Shown: positions 52,854 to 62,940 of the stretch, piece by piece
Position numbering within the stretch: position 1 is the stretch's first letter
How the letters are laid out: each line of letters starts with the position of its first letter
Assembly (NCBI RefSeq): GCF_963259705.1
Contig: NC_081847.1
Span: 68,903,754 to 68,967,753, forward strand
From: Myotis daubentonii
Taxonomy: Eukaryota; Chordata; Mammalia; Chiroptera; Vespertilionidae
Direction: 5' to 3'
DNA: 64,000 bases
Position numbers and translations under genes: made by a program
The notes under the pieces: generated by a model
What the model was told of the DNA's origin: nothing
The model's database searches: none
What the model saw: the letters and a program-made list of their open reading frames with translations, nothing else

Positions 52854-53557
52854 GAAGAGGAAGAGGAAGAAAAAGGTAAAGATACAAATTATGAACAACA
52901 AATATGCATCTATCAACAAGTGAATCTAAGAATCAAGTGAATAAATAATCTGATGAACAGAATGAACTGTTGATTATAATAGAATCAGGGACATAGAAAG
53001 GGAATGGACTGACTATTCTTGCGGGGGAAAGGGGTGTGGGAGATGTGGGAAGAGACTGGACAAAAATCGTGCACCTATGGATGAGGACAGTGGGTGGGGA
53101 GTGAGGGCAGAGGGTGGGGCGGGAACTGGGAGGAGGGGAGTTATGGGGGGGGGGGGAAAAAGAGGAACAAATGTAATAATCTGAACAATAAAGATTTAAT
53201 TAAAAAAAAGAAAAGAAAAATGATATAAAAAGGAATACATCAAGACAACTGTCCACCCAGTTCCTCCATCTCCCCCTACCATTGGTAAACACTTTTGTTA
53301 GTTTCTTTTACATACTTCCTGTATTTCTTTAAGCAAATATAAATATTAGCCCCCTTATGCAAAAGCTGCCACCCTGTATAAATTTTTTCTGCACCTTGCT
53401 TTTTTATTATTTAACAATATATCTTAGAGGTCATCCCCTATCTGATAGGGCCTATCAGTAAAAAGAGAGCTCCCTCATCCTTTATTTCTACATACTATTC
53501 CATGTGTGGCTATGTCATTTCTCACAGATGAAAACTTTGGTTGTTTCCACTTAAAAA

Positions 53558-53956
53558 TTTTTTTTTTTTACTTATTGATTTTGAGAGAGAGAGAAAAAAA
53601 CACATACATCAACTTGTTGTTCTACTCTATGCATTTATTGGTTGTTTCTTTTTTTAAAAAATATTTTATTGATTTTTTACAGAGAGGAAGGGAGAGGGAT
53701 AGAGAGTCAGAAACATCGATGAGAGAGAAACATCGATCAGCTGCCTTCTGCACACTCCCCACAGGGGATGTGCCCACAACCAAGGTACATGCCCTTGACT
53801 GGAATCAAACCTGGGACCTTTCAGTCCATAGGCCGATGCTCTATCCACTTAGCCAAACCAGTTAGGGCCATTGGTTGCTTCTTAATAGGGAATTGAATTG
53901 GCAACCTTGATATATTGGGACAATGCTGTAACCAACTGAGCTACCCAGCCAGGGCT
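53558..53956 (-). mobile_element. Older tRNA-derived SINE, split by a younger Ves
   Basis: Left part ACTTATTGATTTTGAGAGAG ... CATCAACTTGTTGTTC; right part GGGAATTGAATTGGCAACC ... CAACTGAGCTACCCAGCCAGGG. The younger SINE at 53651-53869 sits between. Confidence 0.88.
53651..53869 (-). mobile_element. Young Ves SINE nested in an older SINE
   Basis: Antisense: ATATTTTATTGATTTTTTACAGAG, ACATCGATGAGAGAG, GGAATCAAACCTGGGACC and GCTCTATCCACTTAGCC. ATTGGTTGTTTCTT and ATTGGTTGCTTCTT (53637-53650 and 53870-53883) flank it. Confidence 0.95.
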
Positions 53957-54300
53957 GCTTGTGTCCACTCTTGCAATGACCAATAATGCATGCTGCAATG
54001 AAAGATTCGGTCCTCGTTTCTTCTGTAGGTGCGCAGGTGTATCTGTGACAGGAATACCTGACAGTGGAATTGCTGGGTCAAAGGGGAAATGCCAGTGCAC
54101 TTTGGACACTTACTGGTAAATTATCCGCATAGGGGTTGTGTCATTTTGCACTAGAAATGTATGCCAGTGTCTGTTTTCCTGCCAACATAGTATGTTTGAA
54201 AGATGATGATTATTTTGGTTATGGCTATTGCACTATTATTTGTGCAAAAACCTTTTTTGAACACATTTTGCCTATAAACTTTATTTAAAGAAGGCATCTC

Positions 54301-54837
54301 AGAAAAAAAAAATGTAGCCAAAGTTGGGAAAAAGCTTATAAAATTTTGCCTCTTTCATAAAAAAATAAAAAAAGGCGGCAACCCAGAACAAAAGCAGTCT
54401 ATAATTAAAGAGAAGCAATCAGAGAGAGAACAGGAAATGGTTCTTGGAACTATGGGTACTGGAAAACATTTTATATCCATAAATATGCTAGAAAATAGAA
54501 TAAACATGGCCAAAGACCAAATTAGTGTTTGGGAATATCAGGGCAAGGAAATCCTTCCAAATACGGAGCTAAAATTTTCAAGCAAAAAGTGCTTTAGACC
54601 TATATTTCCATATCAAACAAGCATAACTCCTCTAACAAAAATGAATTCAAGATGTATGCCAGAAAAATAAAAATGGAAACCAAAACAAGCAGAAGACTTG
54701 GTATGCAAGAAATGAAGGAATTAACCCTAAGAATGGATGACATATGGGCAGCAGGCCCAGTAAGACATAAGAACAAGAAAATTAGAACATGAAGTCAACA
54801 GGCTCCGTGAAAAATGCCATAAAGAAGAAAGTTGGGA
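54301..54837. other. A-rich stretch of unknown origin
   Basis: The A-rich text is codon-like and has a 77-codon plus-strand frame (54437-54670), but I do not recognise it. The base composition resembles the sense strand of an old LINE ORF. No gene is called. Confidence 0.35.
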
Positions 54838-55053
54838 CCCTAGCCCATTTGGCTTAGTGGATAGAGCGTCACGCTGTGGACTGAAGAGTCCCGGGTTTGA
54901 TTCCAGTCAAGGGCACATTGCCGGGTTGCAGGCTCAATCCCCGGTAGGGGGCGTGCAGGAGGTGGCCGATCAATGATTCTCTCTCATCATTGATGTTTCT
55001 ATCTCTCTTTCCCTCTCCCTTCTTCTCTGAAATCAATAAAAATATTTTAAAAA
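54838..55053 (+). mobile_element. Ves SINE
   Basis: CCCTAGCCCATTTGGCTTAGTGG head, GGTTTGATTCCAGTC box B, CATCATTGATGTTTCTATC core and GAAATCAATAAAAATATTTTAAA tail. AAGAAGAAAGTTGG occurs on both sides (right copy 55055-55068). Confidence 0.94.
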
Positions 55054-55094
55054 GAAGAAGAAAGTTGGTTTTTCTCCACACAAATTATATTCTT

Positions 55095-55313
55095 TTTTTT
55101 TAAATATATTTTATTGATTTTTTACAGAGAGGAAGGGAGAGAGATAGAGAGTTAGAAACATCGATGAGAGAGAAACATCGATCAGCTGCCTCCTGCACAT
55201 CTCCCACTGGGGATATGCCCGCAACCCAGGTACATGCCCTTCACCGGAATCGAACCTGGGACCCTTCAGTCCGCAGGCCGACGCTCTATCCACTGAGCCA
55301 AACCGGTTTCGGC
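55095..55313 (-). mobile_element. Young Ves SINE
   Basis: Antisense young subtype ending CAAACCGGTTTCGGC. The perfect 13-bp duplication AAATTATATTCTT lies at 55082-55094 and 55314-55326. Confidence 0.97.
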
Positions 55314-55361
55314 AAATTATATTCTTAAAGATCTAGAATGTTCTAAAAGCAAAAGGTAAAA

Positions 55362-55567
55362 GAGTCCAGCCTGTGTGGCTTAGTGGTTAAGCACTGACCT
55401 ATAAACCAGAAGGTCATGATTCAATTCCCAGTAAGGGCACATGCCCGGGTTGCAGGTTCAATCCCCAGTGGGGGTGGGGGCGCGTACAGGAGGCGATGGA
55501 TCTGTTATTTTCTCTCATCATTGATGTTTCTTTCTTCCTCTCTGAAATCAATAAAAAATATTTTTTC
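55362..55567 (+). mobile_element. Ves SINE (older subtype)
   Basis: GTCCAGCCTGTGTGGCTTAGTGG head, ATTCAATTCCCAG box B, CATCATTGATGTTTC core and GAAATCAATAAAAAATATTTTT tail. AAAGGTAAAA flanks both sides. Confidence 0.92.
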
Positions 55568-56240
55568 AAAGGTAAAATAAATGCATCTCTTCTGTCAACA
55601 AGTTTACTGTCTTGTTAGTGAAGGCAGAATAAATACCCACAGTGGGAATTTGGTGCAGAGAACTGGTTACACTGGTGAGGGAAGATTTGAGACGCCAACA
55701 GGAGACCAAGAGGCAGCCAGGGATTAGACACAACACTAAACAATGACGTGATGATAAATGTTCAACCCCTGGATCTTGGAAAGAAGCCCTGATTTGTCCT
55801 GTTTTTCAGTTGTAGGCTGTAAGTACTACTGCCGTGCCCAACTTCAAGCTACCAACATGAAGTCCCTGAGCCCGGAGCTGGGAAGAGGTGTGTACAATCG
55901 GTTTCTGTGACCTGGTCCATGCCAGCCCAGCACACCATTGGTAGAAGGTGCCGCCACACGTTGGGACAATAAAAGATGTCACTGGAGCCCTGGAACCTGG
56001 GCCACTTGGTAGGAAATGGGACCAGAGAGGAAATCTCGTTTTCCTTTCTCTTGGACCAATAACACAGTTGTCCTACAGTAGAAAATATTTACATAAACAT
56101 ATTGTTATAGATGCTATCTATTCAAATTTTAAAATCAGCCAGCCAGCCAGCCAACCATCACAACCTAATCATAGTAAGCACCCGACTGTGTGCCAAGCAG
56201 GCAAATAATCCTAGGAATACAGAAGTGAACAAAATTAAGT
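55568..56240. other. Non-genic stretch
   Basis: A short (CAGC)n-like run lies at about 56138-56153 and an L2-like passage at about 56165-56235. Nothing else is recognised. Confidence 0.4.
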
Positions 56241-57208
56241 CTCTAAGTTTATATACCACAATTTGTTTATCTACTCACCAACTATTGGATATTTCGGTTG
56301 TTTTTAGTTTGGAGCTGTGATGAAGAGTTGCTATGAACATTGTTGTACAAGCCTGTGTGGTCACCTGCACTCATTTATCTTGGGGACATACTTAGGAGTG
56401 GAATTGCTGTGTTGCATGTTAGATGTATGTTTAAGTTTAATAATCACCAAAGAGTTTTCCAAAGTGGGTGTACCCTTTTATACTCCCACCAATAACAGAG
56501 GAGGATTCTAGTTACTCCACATCCTCACCATTACTTGGTTATTGTCAGTTGTTTTTCTGTTTGTTTTAAAGTTATCGGTTAATTGAGGTTTCACATATAC
56601 TAAAAATCATCCTTTTTAGTTCTGTGTTTGACTATATATACAGGGGTGAGGGCAAAGTAGATTTACTCTGTGTTGTGTATTCACAACTATAAACCTATTT
56701 TTTGCCCACCCCTGTATATATAGTCACGTAACACCATCACAATCAAGATTGGAATATCTGGGTAGGTTTACTGAGTCAGATAATAACTGTATGTTTAACT
56801 TTGTAAGAAAATGCCAAACTCTTCCAAAATGGTTGTACCATTTTGCATTCCTACAAGCAATGAATGAGAATTCCAGCTGCTCCACATCCTTGAGACCACT
56901 TGGTAGTGTCTGTTTTGTAAAAAAGTCATTCTTATAGCTGTGTGAAGGTATTTACTTATGGGTTTAGTTTCCATTTCCCTGATAACTAATGTATATTGAG
57001 TATCTTTTCATGTATTATTGGATATTCACATAATTTTTTCTGTGAAGAGTCTGTTCAAACCTTTTATCCAATTTTTTTGTTGGGTTGTTTATCTTTGTGT
57101 TATTGGAATTACAAGAGTTCCTTATATATTCTAGTTATAATTGTCAGATGTGTATATTATGAATATTTTCTCTAAGCTTGTGGCTTGCCTTTTTCTTTTC
57201 TTTTTTTA
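56241..57208 (-). mobile_element. Old L1M pieces, with a mariner MITE
   Basis: Antisense old-L1 text: TATTTCGGTTGTTTTTAG, GCTATGAACATTGTTGTACAAGC, GGAATTGCTGTGTTGCATG and CTCCCACCAATAACAGAGG. A second similar run starts at 56800 (TGGTTGTACCATTTTGCATTCC) and continues to AGATGTGTATATTATGAATATTTTC. Two overlapping L1M copies are likely. Confidence 0.7.
56639..56715. mobile_element. Minimal mariner-like MITE, about 75 bp
   Basis: ACAGGGGTGAGGGCAAAGTAG on the left and TTTTTTGCCCACCCCTGT on the right are inverted repeats bounded by TA. The interior TCACAACTATAAACC is shared with the element at 3433. Confidence 0.78.
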
Positions 57209-57394
57209 TTTTTTAAAATATATTTTTATTGATTTCAGAAAGAAAGGGAGAGAGAGATAGAAACATCAGCCATGAGAGAGAATCATTGATTGGCTGCCTC
57301 CTGCATGCCTCCCACTGGGAATTGAGCCTACAACTCAGACTGTGCCCCAACTGTGACCTCCTGGTTCAGAGGTCAATGCTGAGCACTGAGGCCG
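57209..57394 (-). mobile_element. Ves SINE (older, diverged head)
   Basis: Antisense: TATATTTTTATTGATTTCAG, ATCAGCCATGAGAGAGAATC and GGCTGCCTCCTGCATGCC. The head is shortened and mutated (GAGCACTGAGGCCGG). Confidence 0.85.
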
Positions 57395-57411
57395 GGTATC
57401 TTTTCTTTCTT

Positions 57412-57866
57412 TCTTTTTTAAAATATATTTTTTTTGATATAGAGGAAAAGAAGAGAGAGGAGAGAGAGAGAGAGAGAGAAACATCAATGATGAGCCGAAC
57501 CGGTTTGGCTCAGTGGATGGAGCGTCGGCCTGCGGACTCAAGGGTCCCGGGTTCAATTCCGGTCAAGGGCATGTACCTTGGTTGCAGGCACGTCCCCACT
57601 GGGGGGCGTGCAGGAGGCAGCTGATCGATCTGACTTTCTATCCCTCTCCCTTCTTCTCTGTAAAAAATCAATAAAATATATTTAAAAAAAAAAAAAAAAA
57701 GAAACATCAATGATGAGAGAGAATCATTGATTGGCTGCTTCCTGCACGGCCCCTACTAGGGATTGAGCCCACAACCTGGGCATGTAACCTTGACCGGAAT
57801 CGAACCTGGGACCCCTTTAGTCCGCAGGCCATCGCTCTATCCACTGAGACAAACCAGCTTAGAGCT
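57412..57866 (-). mobile_element. Ves SINE, split by a SINE in opposite orientation
   Basis: Left part ATATTTTTTTTGATATAGAGG ... AAACATCAATGATGAG; right part AGAGAATCATTGATTGGCTGC ... GGAATCGAACCTGGGACCC ... CCACTGAGACAAACC. They join across the inner SINE. Confidence 0.92.
57495..57700 (+). mobile_element. Young Ves SINE nested in a SINE
   Basis: CCGAACCGGTTTGGCTCAGTGG head, GGTTCAATTCCGGTC box B and GTAAAAAATCAATAAAATATATTTA plus a run of 17 A. The exact 17-bp duplication GAAACATCAATGATGAG lies at 57478-57494 and 57701-57717. The long pure A tail marks it as recent. Confidence 0.97.
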
Positions 57867-58480
57867 CTTTTATTTTATTTTTAAGTGATTCATTTTTATT
57901 TTATTTTTTAGTTGTCTTGACAACAATGTATTAATATTCTATATACTTGGGAAATCTAAAGTTTTACAATCAAGCAATAGGCTGCTTATTGAAATTTGTT
58001 ATTAGTACTAAAATTTACAGAACATAAAATTCACCATCTTACACATTTAAAGTATACCATCCAGTGGTTTTTTTCTTAACAGTGAATTTTAAAGAACAGA
58101 ATTTTCTTAATTTTGATAAAGTCCAATTTATAAATTTTTTCTTTTATGATTAATGCTACGGTATCCTAAGAAATCTTTGCCCATACTAAATGGGCCCTAT
58201 ATTTTCTTCTAGGAGCTTAACATTTTAGCTTTTATGTTTATGCCTATTACCTATCTTGAATATTTTTTATGTATGATGTGAGGTAGGAGTCAAGTTCATG
58301 TTTTCCAGTGTGAATACACAATTGTTCCAACAACAGTTCTTGAAAAACAAAACTTTTCCTGAGTTATCTTGGTGCCTTTGTTGAAAATAACTTGGCCATA
58401 AATGTGTCAGTCTAAACCTGCTTCTCTGTTCTCTTCCACCGATCTATTAATTTATCCTTACTTCTTTTACCCTTTGGGAA
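57867..58480 (-). mobile_element. Old L1M fragment
   Basis: AAATTTACAGAACATAAAATTCACCATC, AAAGTATACCATCCAGTGG, ATCCTAAGAAATCTTTGCCCATAC, CAGTTCTTGAAAAACAAAAC and GGTGCCTTTGTTGAAAATAAC are antisense old L1. Confidence 0.75.
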
Positions 58481-59159
58481 TCCAAATTGGCCCAGGTTAC
58501 ACTATCAGACAAACAAAACAGGCCTTGTTCATACAAGTCTTTTCTGAGCCTCGTCTGTGCCAGTCTCTGGAAACATAGTGGTGCTCAAGACCCAACACCT
58601 TCCCTCCTCTCACGGAACTTGGGGTCGTGAACACATGCTGGTTTTGCCTGCTCAGAATCCTCTCTGCTTCTTCAAGCAACAGTTTCTTAATTCTCCACTG
58701 GGGATCCACTGCCCGTTCATTTTCATCCCATGTGGTTCAGATGAGGCTGACCTCGACATCCCCTTCCTACGGTGGACACACAGCCCAGGCTGAGCCAATG
58801 AGCATCAGCACTGAGACATTTTTCTAGAACTACTGGGAAAATCACTTTTCTTTTTTTCTGTGGCGTTGGAAGTAGGGGAGCTGAAGAGGGCCACTATTGC
58901 CTGAGAATGATGCCAACCAACATTAGAGTTTACAGGTAGAGATTGACAGCTACCCATCATGTGAGCAGCTGGTTCCAGCTGTGCCTGAGCTTATAAAATT
59001 CCTGGGTTTTCCTATTCTGATTCAACAGGTTCCTTCTTTTTTTTTTTTTTTAACTTAAGACCCGTTGAGTTGAGCCTACCTTCCCCTGATAAACATAAAG
59101 AAATTAATATAGGCAATAAGGAAAAGGGCAGGATCAACACGGGTACCTCAGGGAATTTC
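58481..59159. repeat. Non-genic stretch with an ancient repeat
   Basis: 58720-59000 (GGTTCAGATGAGGCTGACCTCG ... CAGGCTGAGCCAATGAGCATCAGC ... TCCTGGGTTTTCC) is in the style of an old repeat with CCAAT blocks. The rest is not recognised. Confidence 0.4.
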
Positions 59160-59173
59160 CCTAGCCAACTTTT

Positions 59174-59390
59174 TATATATATATATTTTATTGATTTTTT
59201 ACAGAAAGGAAGGGTGAGGGATAGAGAGTTAGAAACGTCGATGAGAGAGAAACATTGATCAGCTGCCTCCTGCACATCTCCTACTGGGGATGTGCCCGCA
59301 ACCCAGGTACATGCCCTTGACTGGAATCGAAACTGGGACCTTTCAGTCCGCAGGCCGACGCTCTATCCACTGAGCCAAACCGGTTTCGGC
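59174..59390 (-). mobile_element. Young Ves SINE
   Basis: Antisense: TATATTTTATTGATTTTTTACAG, ACGTCGATGAGAGAG, GGAATCGAAACTGGGACC and CAAACCGGTTTCGG. The perfect 14-bp duplication CCTAGCCAACTTTT lies at 59160-59173 and 59391-59404. Confidence 0.97.
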
Positions 59391-59489
59391 CCTAGCCAAC
59401 TTTTGAGACAATTCTTATTGAATTCCTTTCTCTTGGATACCTCAGTCCTGCCCCTCTGTCCAATCTATCAAGTCTTTAGAGAGAAGTAT

Positions 59490-59745
59490 TTTTCACACTG
59501 ACGATAATGACCCACTAGTGAGTCATGAAACAAATTTAATGGATTATGGCCAGCACTTTTTTTTTAAATGAAATAAAATAGAAGGAACAGAAAATATCAG
59601 AGTGTATTGCATGTTGTAAGTCTAAATATTGTTTTATAAAACTTTTCTTTCTGATGTATGCATGTGTGCAGTGTATATAAAATGTATTTTTTTTTTCTTG
59701 TGGGATACAGTGAAATAAGTTTGAAAACCACCACTACAGAGCAAT
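59490..59745 (+). mobile_element. Ancient hAT-type MITE
   Basis: ACCCACTAGTGAGTCATGAAAC, GGAACAGAAAATATCAGAGTGTATTGCATG and GTGAAATAAGTTTGAAAACCAC match the family at 21726. Confidence 0.6.
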
Positions 59746-59995
59746 GTGTAGCAAACACGGAGGGTTGACGATGGTACCCAATAGCCACTCTGCTCTTTAT
59801 CCTTACTAAGAGATCTGTGACTTTGTTCAGGAATGGAAGCAGCCATGTGTTTACAGGAAAGCTGGACTGTATAGAGTTAGGGGTGGGGCTAAGTCCTTCA
59901 TAGCCCAGGGAGCTGTTCTAAACCAGTGTCTTTCAGGGTGTGCCCCTGAGGGTCCCTGAGGCCCTTCCAGGGGTTCTATTAAGGCCCTCCTTTTT

Positions 59996-60213
59996 TTTGG
60001 GGGGGGTGTCCCACCATGTCCCTTCCTCCAACCTCCTGCGGAGCTCCCTAGCTCCCTTTCTCTCCCCCCTTGGCCACCACTATCACCAGGAAAAGGAGGA
60101 GACCTAGGGGTTTCCAGTCGTTCTAAACATTGGGCAGAGCTTCAAATGTCCGAAGGGGTAAGGGTGTGTCTGGGCTTCTCCTCACCCCAATGTGGCCCTC
60201 TGCTCCTGCGAGC
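59996..60213 (-). mobile_element. Retro-inserted 218-bp sequence of unknown source
   Basis: The flanks TAAGGCCCTCCTTTTT (59980-59995 and 60214-60229) are a perfect 16-bp duplication, and a short T run abuts the left side. This is the signature of L1-mediated insertion of an RNA copied on the minus strand. The insert is GC-rich and is not a SINE, L1 or snRNA that I recognise, so it may be a 5'-truncated transcript copy. Confidence 0.6.
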
Positions 60214-60469
60214 TAAGGCCCTCCTTTTTGCAACAACATATCTATGTGAGGACTGAATTTCTTCATATATTTCAAACAAAACAACACATCACAATGGATT
60301 GAATATGGAAGCAGAAATTAGGACCCAGCTTCCATTAAGCCAGATATTAAAGAGATCAATCAAAATGCAAAACAGTGCCACACTTTCACTAATTTTTTGT
60401 TTGTTTGTTTTGGAAAATATAGATATTTTTCATAAAATTTGTTATTTACGTTAACATGCAAAGGGTAAT

Positions 60470-60650
60470 TTTATTTTTTTTTTAATTTTATTTTCTTGTT
60501 TAGAGTATTACAAATAGTAGTACATATGTCTCCTTTTTTCCCCCCATTAACCTTCCCCCGGCCTCCCCTACCCCCCAGCACATGCCCTTACCCCACCCCC
60601 CAGTGTCTTGTGTCTATTGGTTATGCTTATATGCATGCATATAAGTCCTC
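60470..60650 (-). mobile_element. L1 3'UTR fragment
   Basis: A T-rich start, then TTTAGAGTATTACAAATAGTAGTACATATG, CCCCCCATTAACC and GTCTATTGGTTATGCTTATATGCATGC, is the antisense 3'UTR of a bat L1 related to the 37-kb copy. Confidence 0.85.
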
Positions 60651-60855
60651 CGATTTTAAATAAACTAATGAATATGTATAATTAAAATTTTCAGCCCTAG
60701 CCAGTTTGGCTCAGTGGATAGAGCATCAGCCTGTGGACTGAATGGTCCTGGGTTTGATTCTGGTCAAGGGCACATACCTGGGTTGTGGGCTCAATCCCCA
60801 GTAGGGGATGTGCAGTAGGCAGCCAGTCAATGATTCTCTGTCATCATTGATGTTT

Positions 60856-61073
60856 GTTTTAAATATATTTTATTGATTTTTTACAGAGAGGAAGGAAGAG
60901 GGATAGAGAGTTAGAAACATTGATGAGAGAGAAACATCGATCAGCTGCCTCCTGCACACCCCTCACTGGGGATGTGCCCGCAACCAAGGTACATGCCCTT
61001 GACCAGAATCGAACCTGGGACCCTTGAGTCCGCAGGCCGACGCTCTATCCACTGAGCCAAACCAGTTAGGGCT
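60856..61073 (-). mobile_element. Young Ves SINE nested in a SINE
   Basis: Antisense: AAATATATTTTATTGATTTTTTACAGAG, GAATCGAACCTGGGACCC and GCTCTATCCACTGAGCCAAACC. The perfect 14-bp duplication CATCATTGATGTTT lies at 60842-60855 and 61074-61087. Confidence 0.97.
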
Positions 61074-61119
61074 CATCATTGATGTTTTTATCTCTCCCTC
61101 TCCTTTCCTCTGAAATCAA

Positions 61120-61538
61120 TCCTATATAATAAAAGCCTAATATGCTAAGTGTCCAGCCAACCAGTCAGCCGTTCAACCAATCAAAGCATAATATGCTAAC
61201 AATATGCTAAGGCCACTCAACCGCTCACTATGACGTGCACTGACCACCAGGGGGCAAACGCTCTGACTGGTAGGTTAGCTTGCTGCTGGGGTCTGTCCAG
61301 TCAGGACAGAGCAAGCCAGGCCAGACACGCCCTGGAGCCCTCCCATGGTCCCTCCCTGCTGGCCAACTTCCCGTGTCCTTCCCTGGCCCCGATCGTGCAC
61401 AAGTGGGGTCCTCCGGCCTGGCCTGCGCCCTCTCGCAATCCGGGACCCCTCAGGGGATGTCAGAAAGCCAGGTTTGGCCCGATCCCGCAGGCCAGGCCGA
61501 GGGACCCCACTGGTGCACGAATATATTTTTACCTTTAG
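61120..61538 (+). mobile_element. HeliBat-type Helitron in a SINE tail, 419 bp
   Basis: The 5' end is TCCTATATAATAAAAGCCTAATATGC. The 3' end is degenerate: the hairpin stem is disrupted after GGTGCACGAAT and the terminus reads CTTTAG instead of CTCTAG. Host A lies before and T after, and the SINE tail continues. The interior is GC-rich with frames up to about 100 codons but no Rep/helicase. Confidence 0.85.
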
Positions 61539-61688
61539 TAAAAATATATTTAAAAAATAACTTTACCTTAAAATAAAAATTTTTTTTTCAGTATTAACTT
61601 CTAACATCGCAAATATCAATCGATCTAACCATGTACACCAAAGCTCTTTGGGGCCATTACAATTTTTAAGAGTTTGAGAACCACTGAC

Positions 61689-62744
61689 TTAAGCCCCTCA
61701 TGGTTGTTTTCTTCCCATTGCCACTGATTTTATTAGGAATTTATCAGAAAAATGCAACTTGAAATCTGCTGAGGAGTTCTGAGAAAGTTTTCCTTCTAGA
61801 AAAAAACAACAGAAAGTTATGTGGGAGGAAACAGTCCCATGTTCTTCTGCTCCACTGGATGAATATGCATGCAGTGTGATGCCTGGAGCAGCGGCAGCCA
61901 TTTTTCAACTACGAGGTTACAAAACTGAGGACAAAGTCGAAACACTGAGGACGGCAGAGCGAAGAGACGGAAAGAACACAGGTCCTTCAAGACAGTATGG
62001 AACCTCTGTAGCTACCAGCCCAGGGCCACAGATCTCAATTTCTTGTTTTGTGAGATAATCAATCTCTCTCCACTAGAACATAGAATCCATGCAGGCAGAA
62101 TTTTGTTTTAGTTTTCCTTTTTTTTCCTTTATGGTCTGTCTTAATTACTGCCATAGTAAATGATAGGTGAATGTTTATTAAATAAATTAATGACTCCTTA
62201 AAGATAGTCCTTGTCGGATTTAGTTGTTATTACTTTAGCCAAAGAATCCAAAGTGTCTAGTACCACTCCAATTTCCATCTGTGGCTACCCTTTTCAGGGA
62301 CCCTCTTCAGTAAGCCTTCTATCAATCAGCATCTCAGCCTAGGCTGAGCAAGCCCTAATTTATAGCCTCACAACACCATGGGGTTAGCTCTACTTCAGCA
62401 CTTGTCACTTTTTTTTTTTAACTGCCTCTTTATTGGCTCAAACAAAATCAAGTTTATTTTTCTCTTACTGAACATTCCAGATGTAGGTGGTTCTAGGGTA
62501 GTAGCATTGACAACCTTAATACACAGCTTCCGTCTGGTCCAAGGTAGCTGCTCCAGCACTTGCCATCATATCTGCATCCTGGCCAGTGGGGAAGGGCAGG
62601 AGAAAGGGCAAAGAGAGAGCATATCCATTCCTTTTAATGAAATAACTTGGAAGGAGCATACATCATTTCTGCTCACATCTCACATAAACTCACAAGAAGA
62701 TCTCAGAACTTAGCCATAGGACACTTAGATCCAAAAGAGGCTTG
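61689..62744. repeat. Non-genic stretch with L2 and ancient repeat
   Basis: 62070-62200 is a sense L2 3' end (CACTAGAACATAGAATCCATGCAGGCAG ... GATAGGTGAATGTTTATTAAATAAATTAATG). 62437-62680 is another copy of the recurring ancient family (ACAGCTTCCGTCTGGTCCAAGGTAGCTGC ... CATCATATCTGCATCCTGGCCAG). No gene is seen. Confidence 0.5.
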
Positions 62745-62868
62745 GCCCTTGCCGGGTAGCTCAGCTCAGTTGGTTAGAGCGTCATCCCAATATGCCAAGG
62801 TTTGGGGGTTGAACCCCTGTCAGGGTACATACAAGAAGCAACCAATGAATGCATAAATAAGTGGAACA

Positions 62869-62909
<41 letters not shown>

Positions 62910-62940
62910 AATAAAAACTAAATATAAAATGAATTTTTAA
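62745..62940 (+). mobile_element. Older tRNA-derived bat SINE with (CT)n
   Basis: GCCCTTGCCGGGTAGCTCAGCTCAGTTGGTTAGAGCGTC head, GTTGAACCCCTGTCAGGG box B and CCAATGAATGCATAAATAAGTGGAAC body. The pyrimidine tract is expanded to (CT)n at 62875-62906. Confidence 0.92.

Larger units (their letters stand above)
51301..53210 (+). mobile_element. HAL1-like half-L1 element, full length
   Basis: Order: a CpG-containing 5'UTR of about 0.7 kb, ORF1 (52005-52853), then directly a 3'UTR of about 0.36 kb with G-rich runs and AACAATAAAGATTTAATTAAAA. No endonuclease or RT is present. AAAAGAAAAATG (51289-51300 and 53211-53222) is the target duplication. The 3'UTR differs from that of the ORF2-bearing L1s in this window, which argues for a separate ORF1-only lineage rather than a chance deletion. 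The second copy with the same structure (46905-50057) supports that. It would need ORF2p from another L1 to move. Confidence 0.93.
53223..54300 (-). mobile_element. Old L1M 3' portion, split by SINEs
   Basis: CCCTGTATAAATTTTTTCTGCACC, ATATCTTAGAGGTCATCCCC and CATACTATTCCATGTGTGGC before the SINEs, then GACAGTGGAATTGCTGGGTCAAAGGG and GTCATTTTGCACTAGAAATG after them, are antisense old-L1 text. Confidence 0.7.
60695..61565 (+). mobile_element. Ves SINE, split by a SINE and by a Helitron
   Basis: Head and core 60695-60855 (GCCCTAGCCAGTTTGGCTCAGTGG ... CATCATTGATGTTT), rest of core 61074-61119 (to TGAAATCAA), and tail 61539-61565 (TAAAAATATATTTAAAAAAT) read as one SINE once the two insertions are removed. 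Confidence 0.92.
59927..61688 (+). mobile_element. Ancient hAT-like element hosting five later insertions
   Basis: The left end CAGTGTCTTTCAGGGTGTGCC and right end TTTTTAAGAGTTTGAGAACCACTG are hAT-like, with ATGGAAGCAGAAATTAGGACCCAGC, GAAAATATAGATATTTTTCATAAAA and CCAAAGCTCTTTGGGGCC between. Inside are a small retrocopy, an L1 3' end, two SINEs and a Helitron. No 8-bp duplication is now evident. Confidence 0.55.

Noticed and set aside
54437..54670. 77-codon frame as a gene
   Set aside because: No family is recognised, the A-rich composition favours open frames, and old LINE debris surrounds it.
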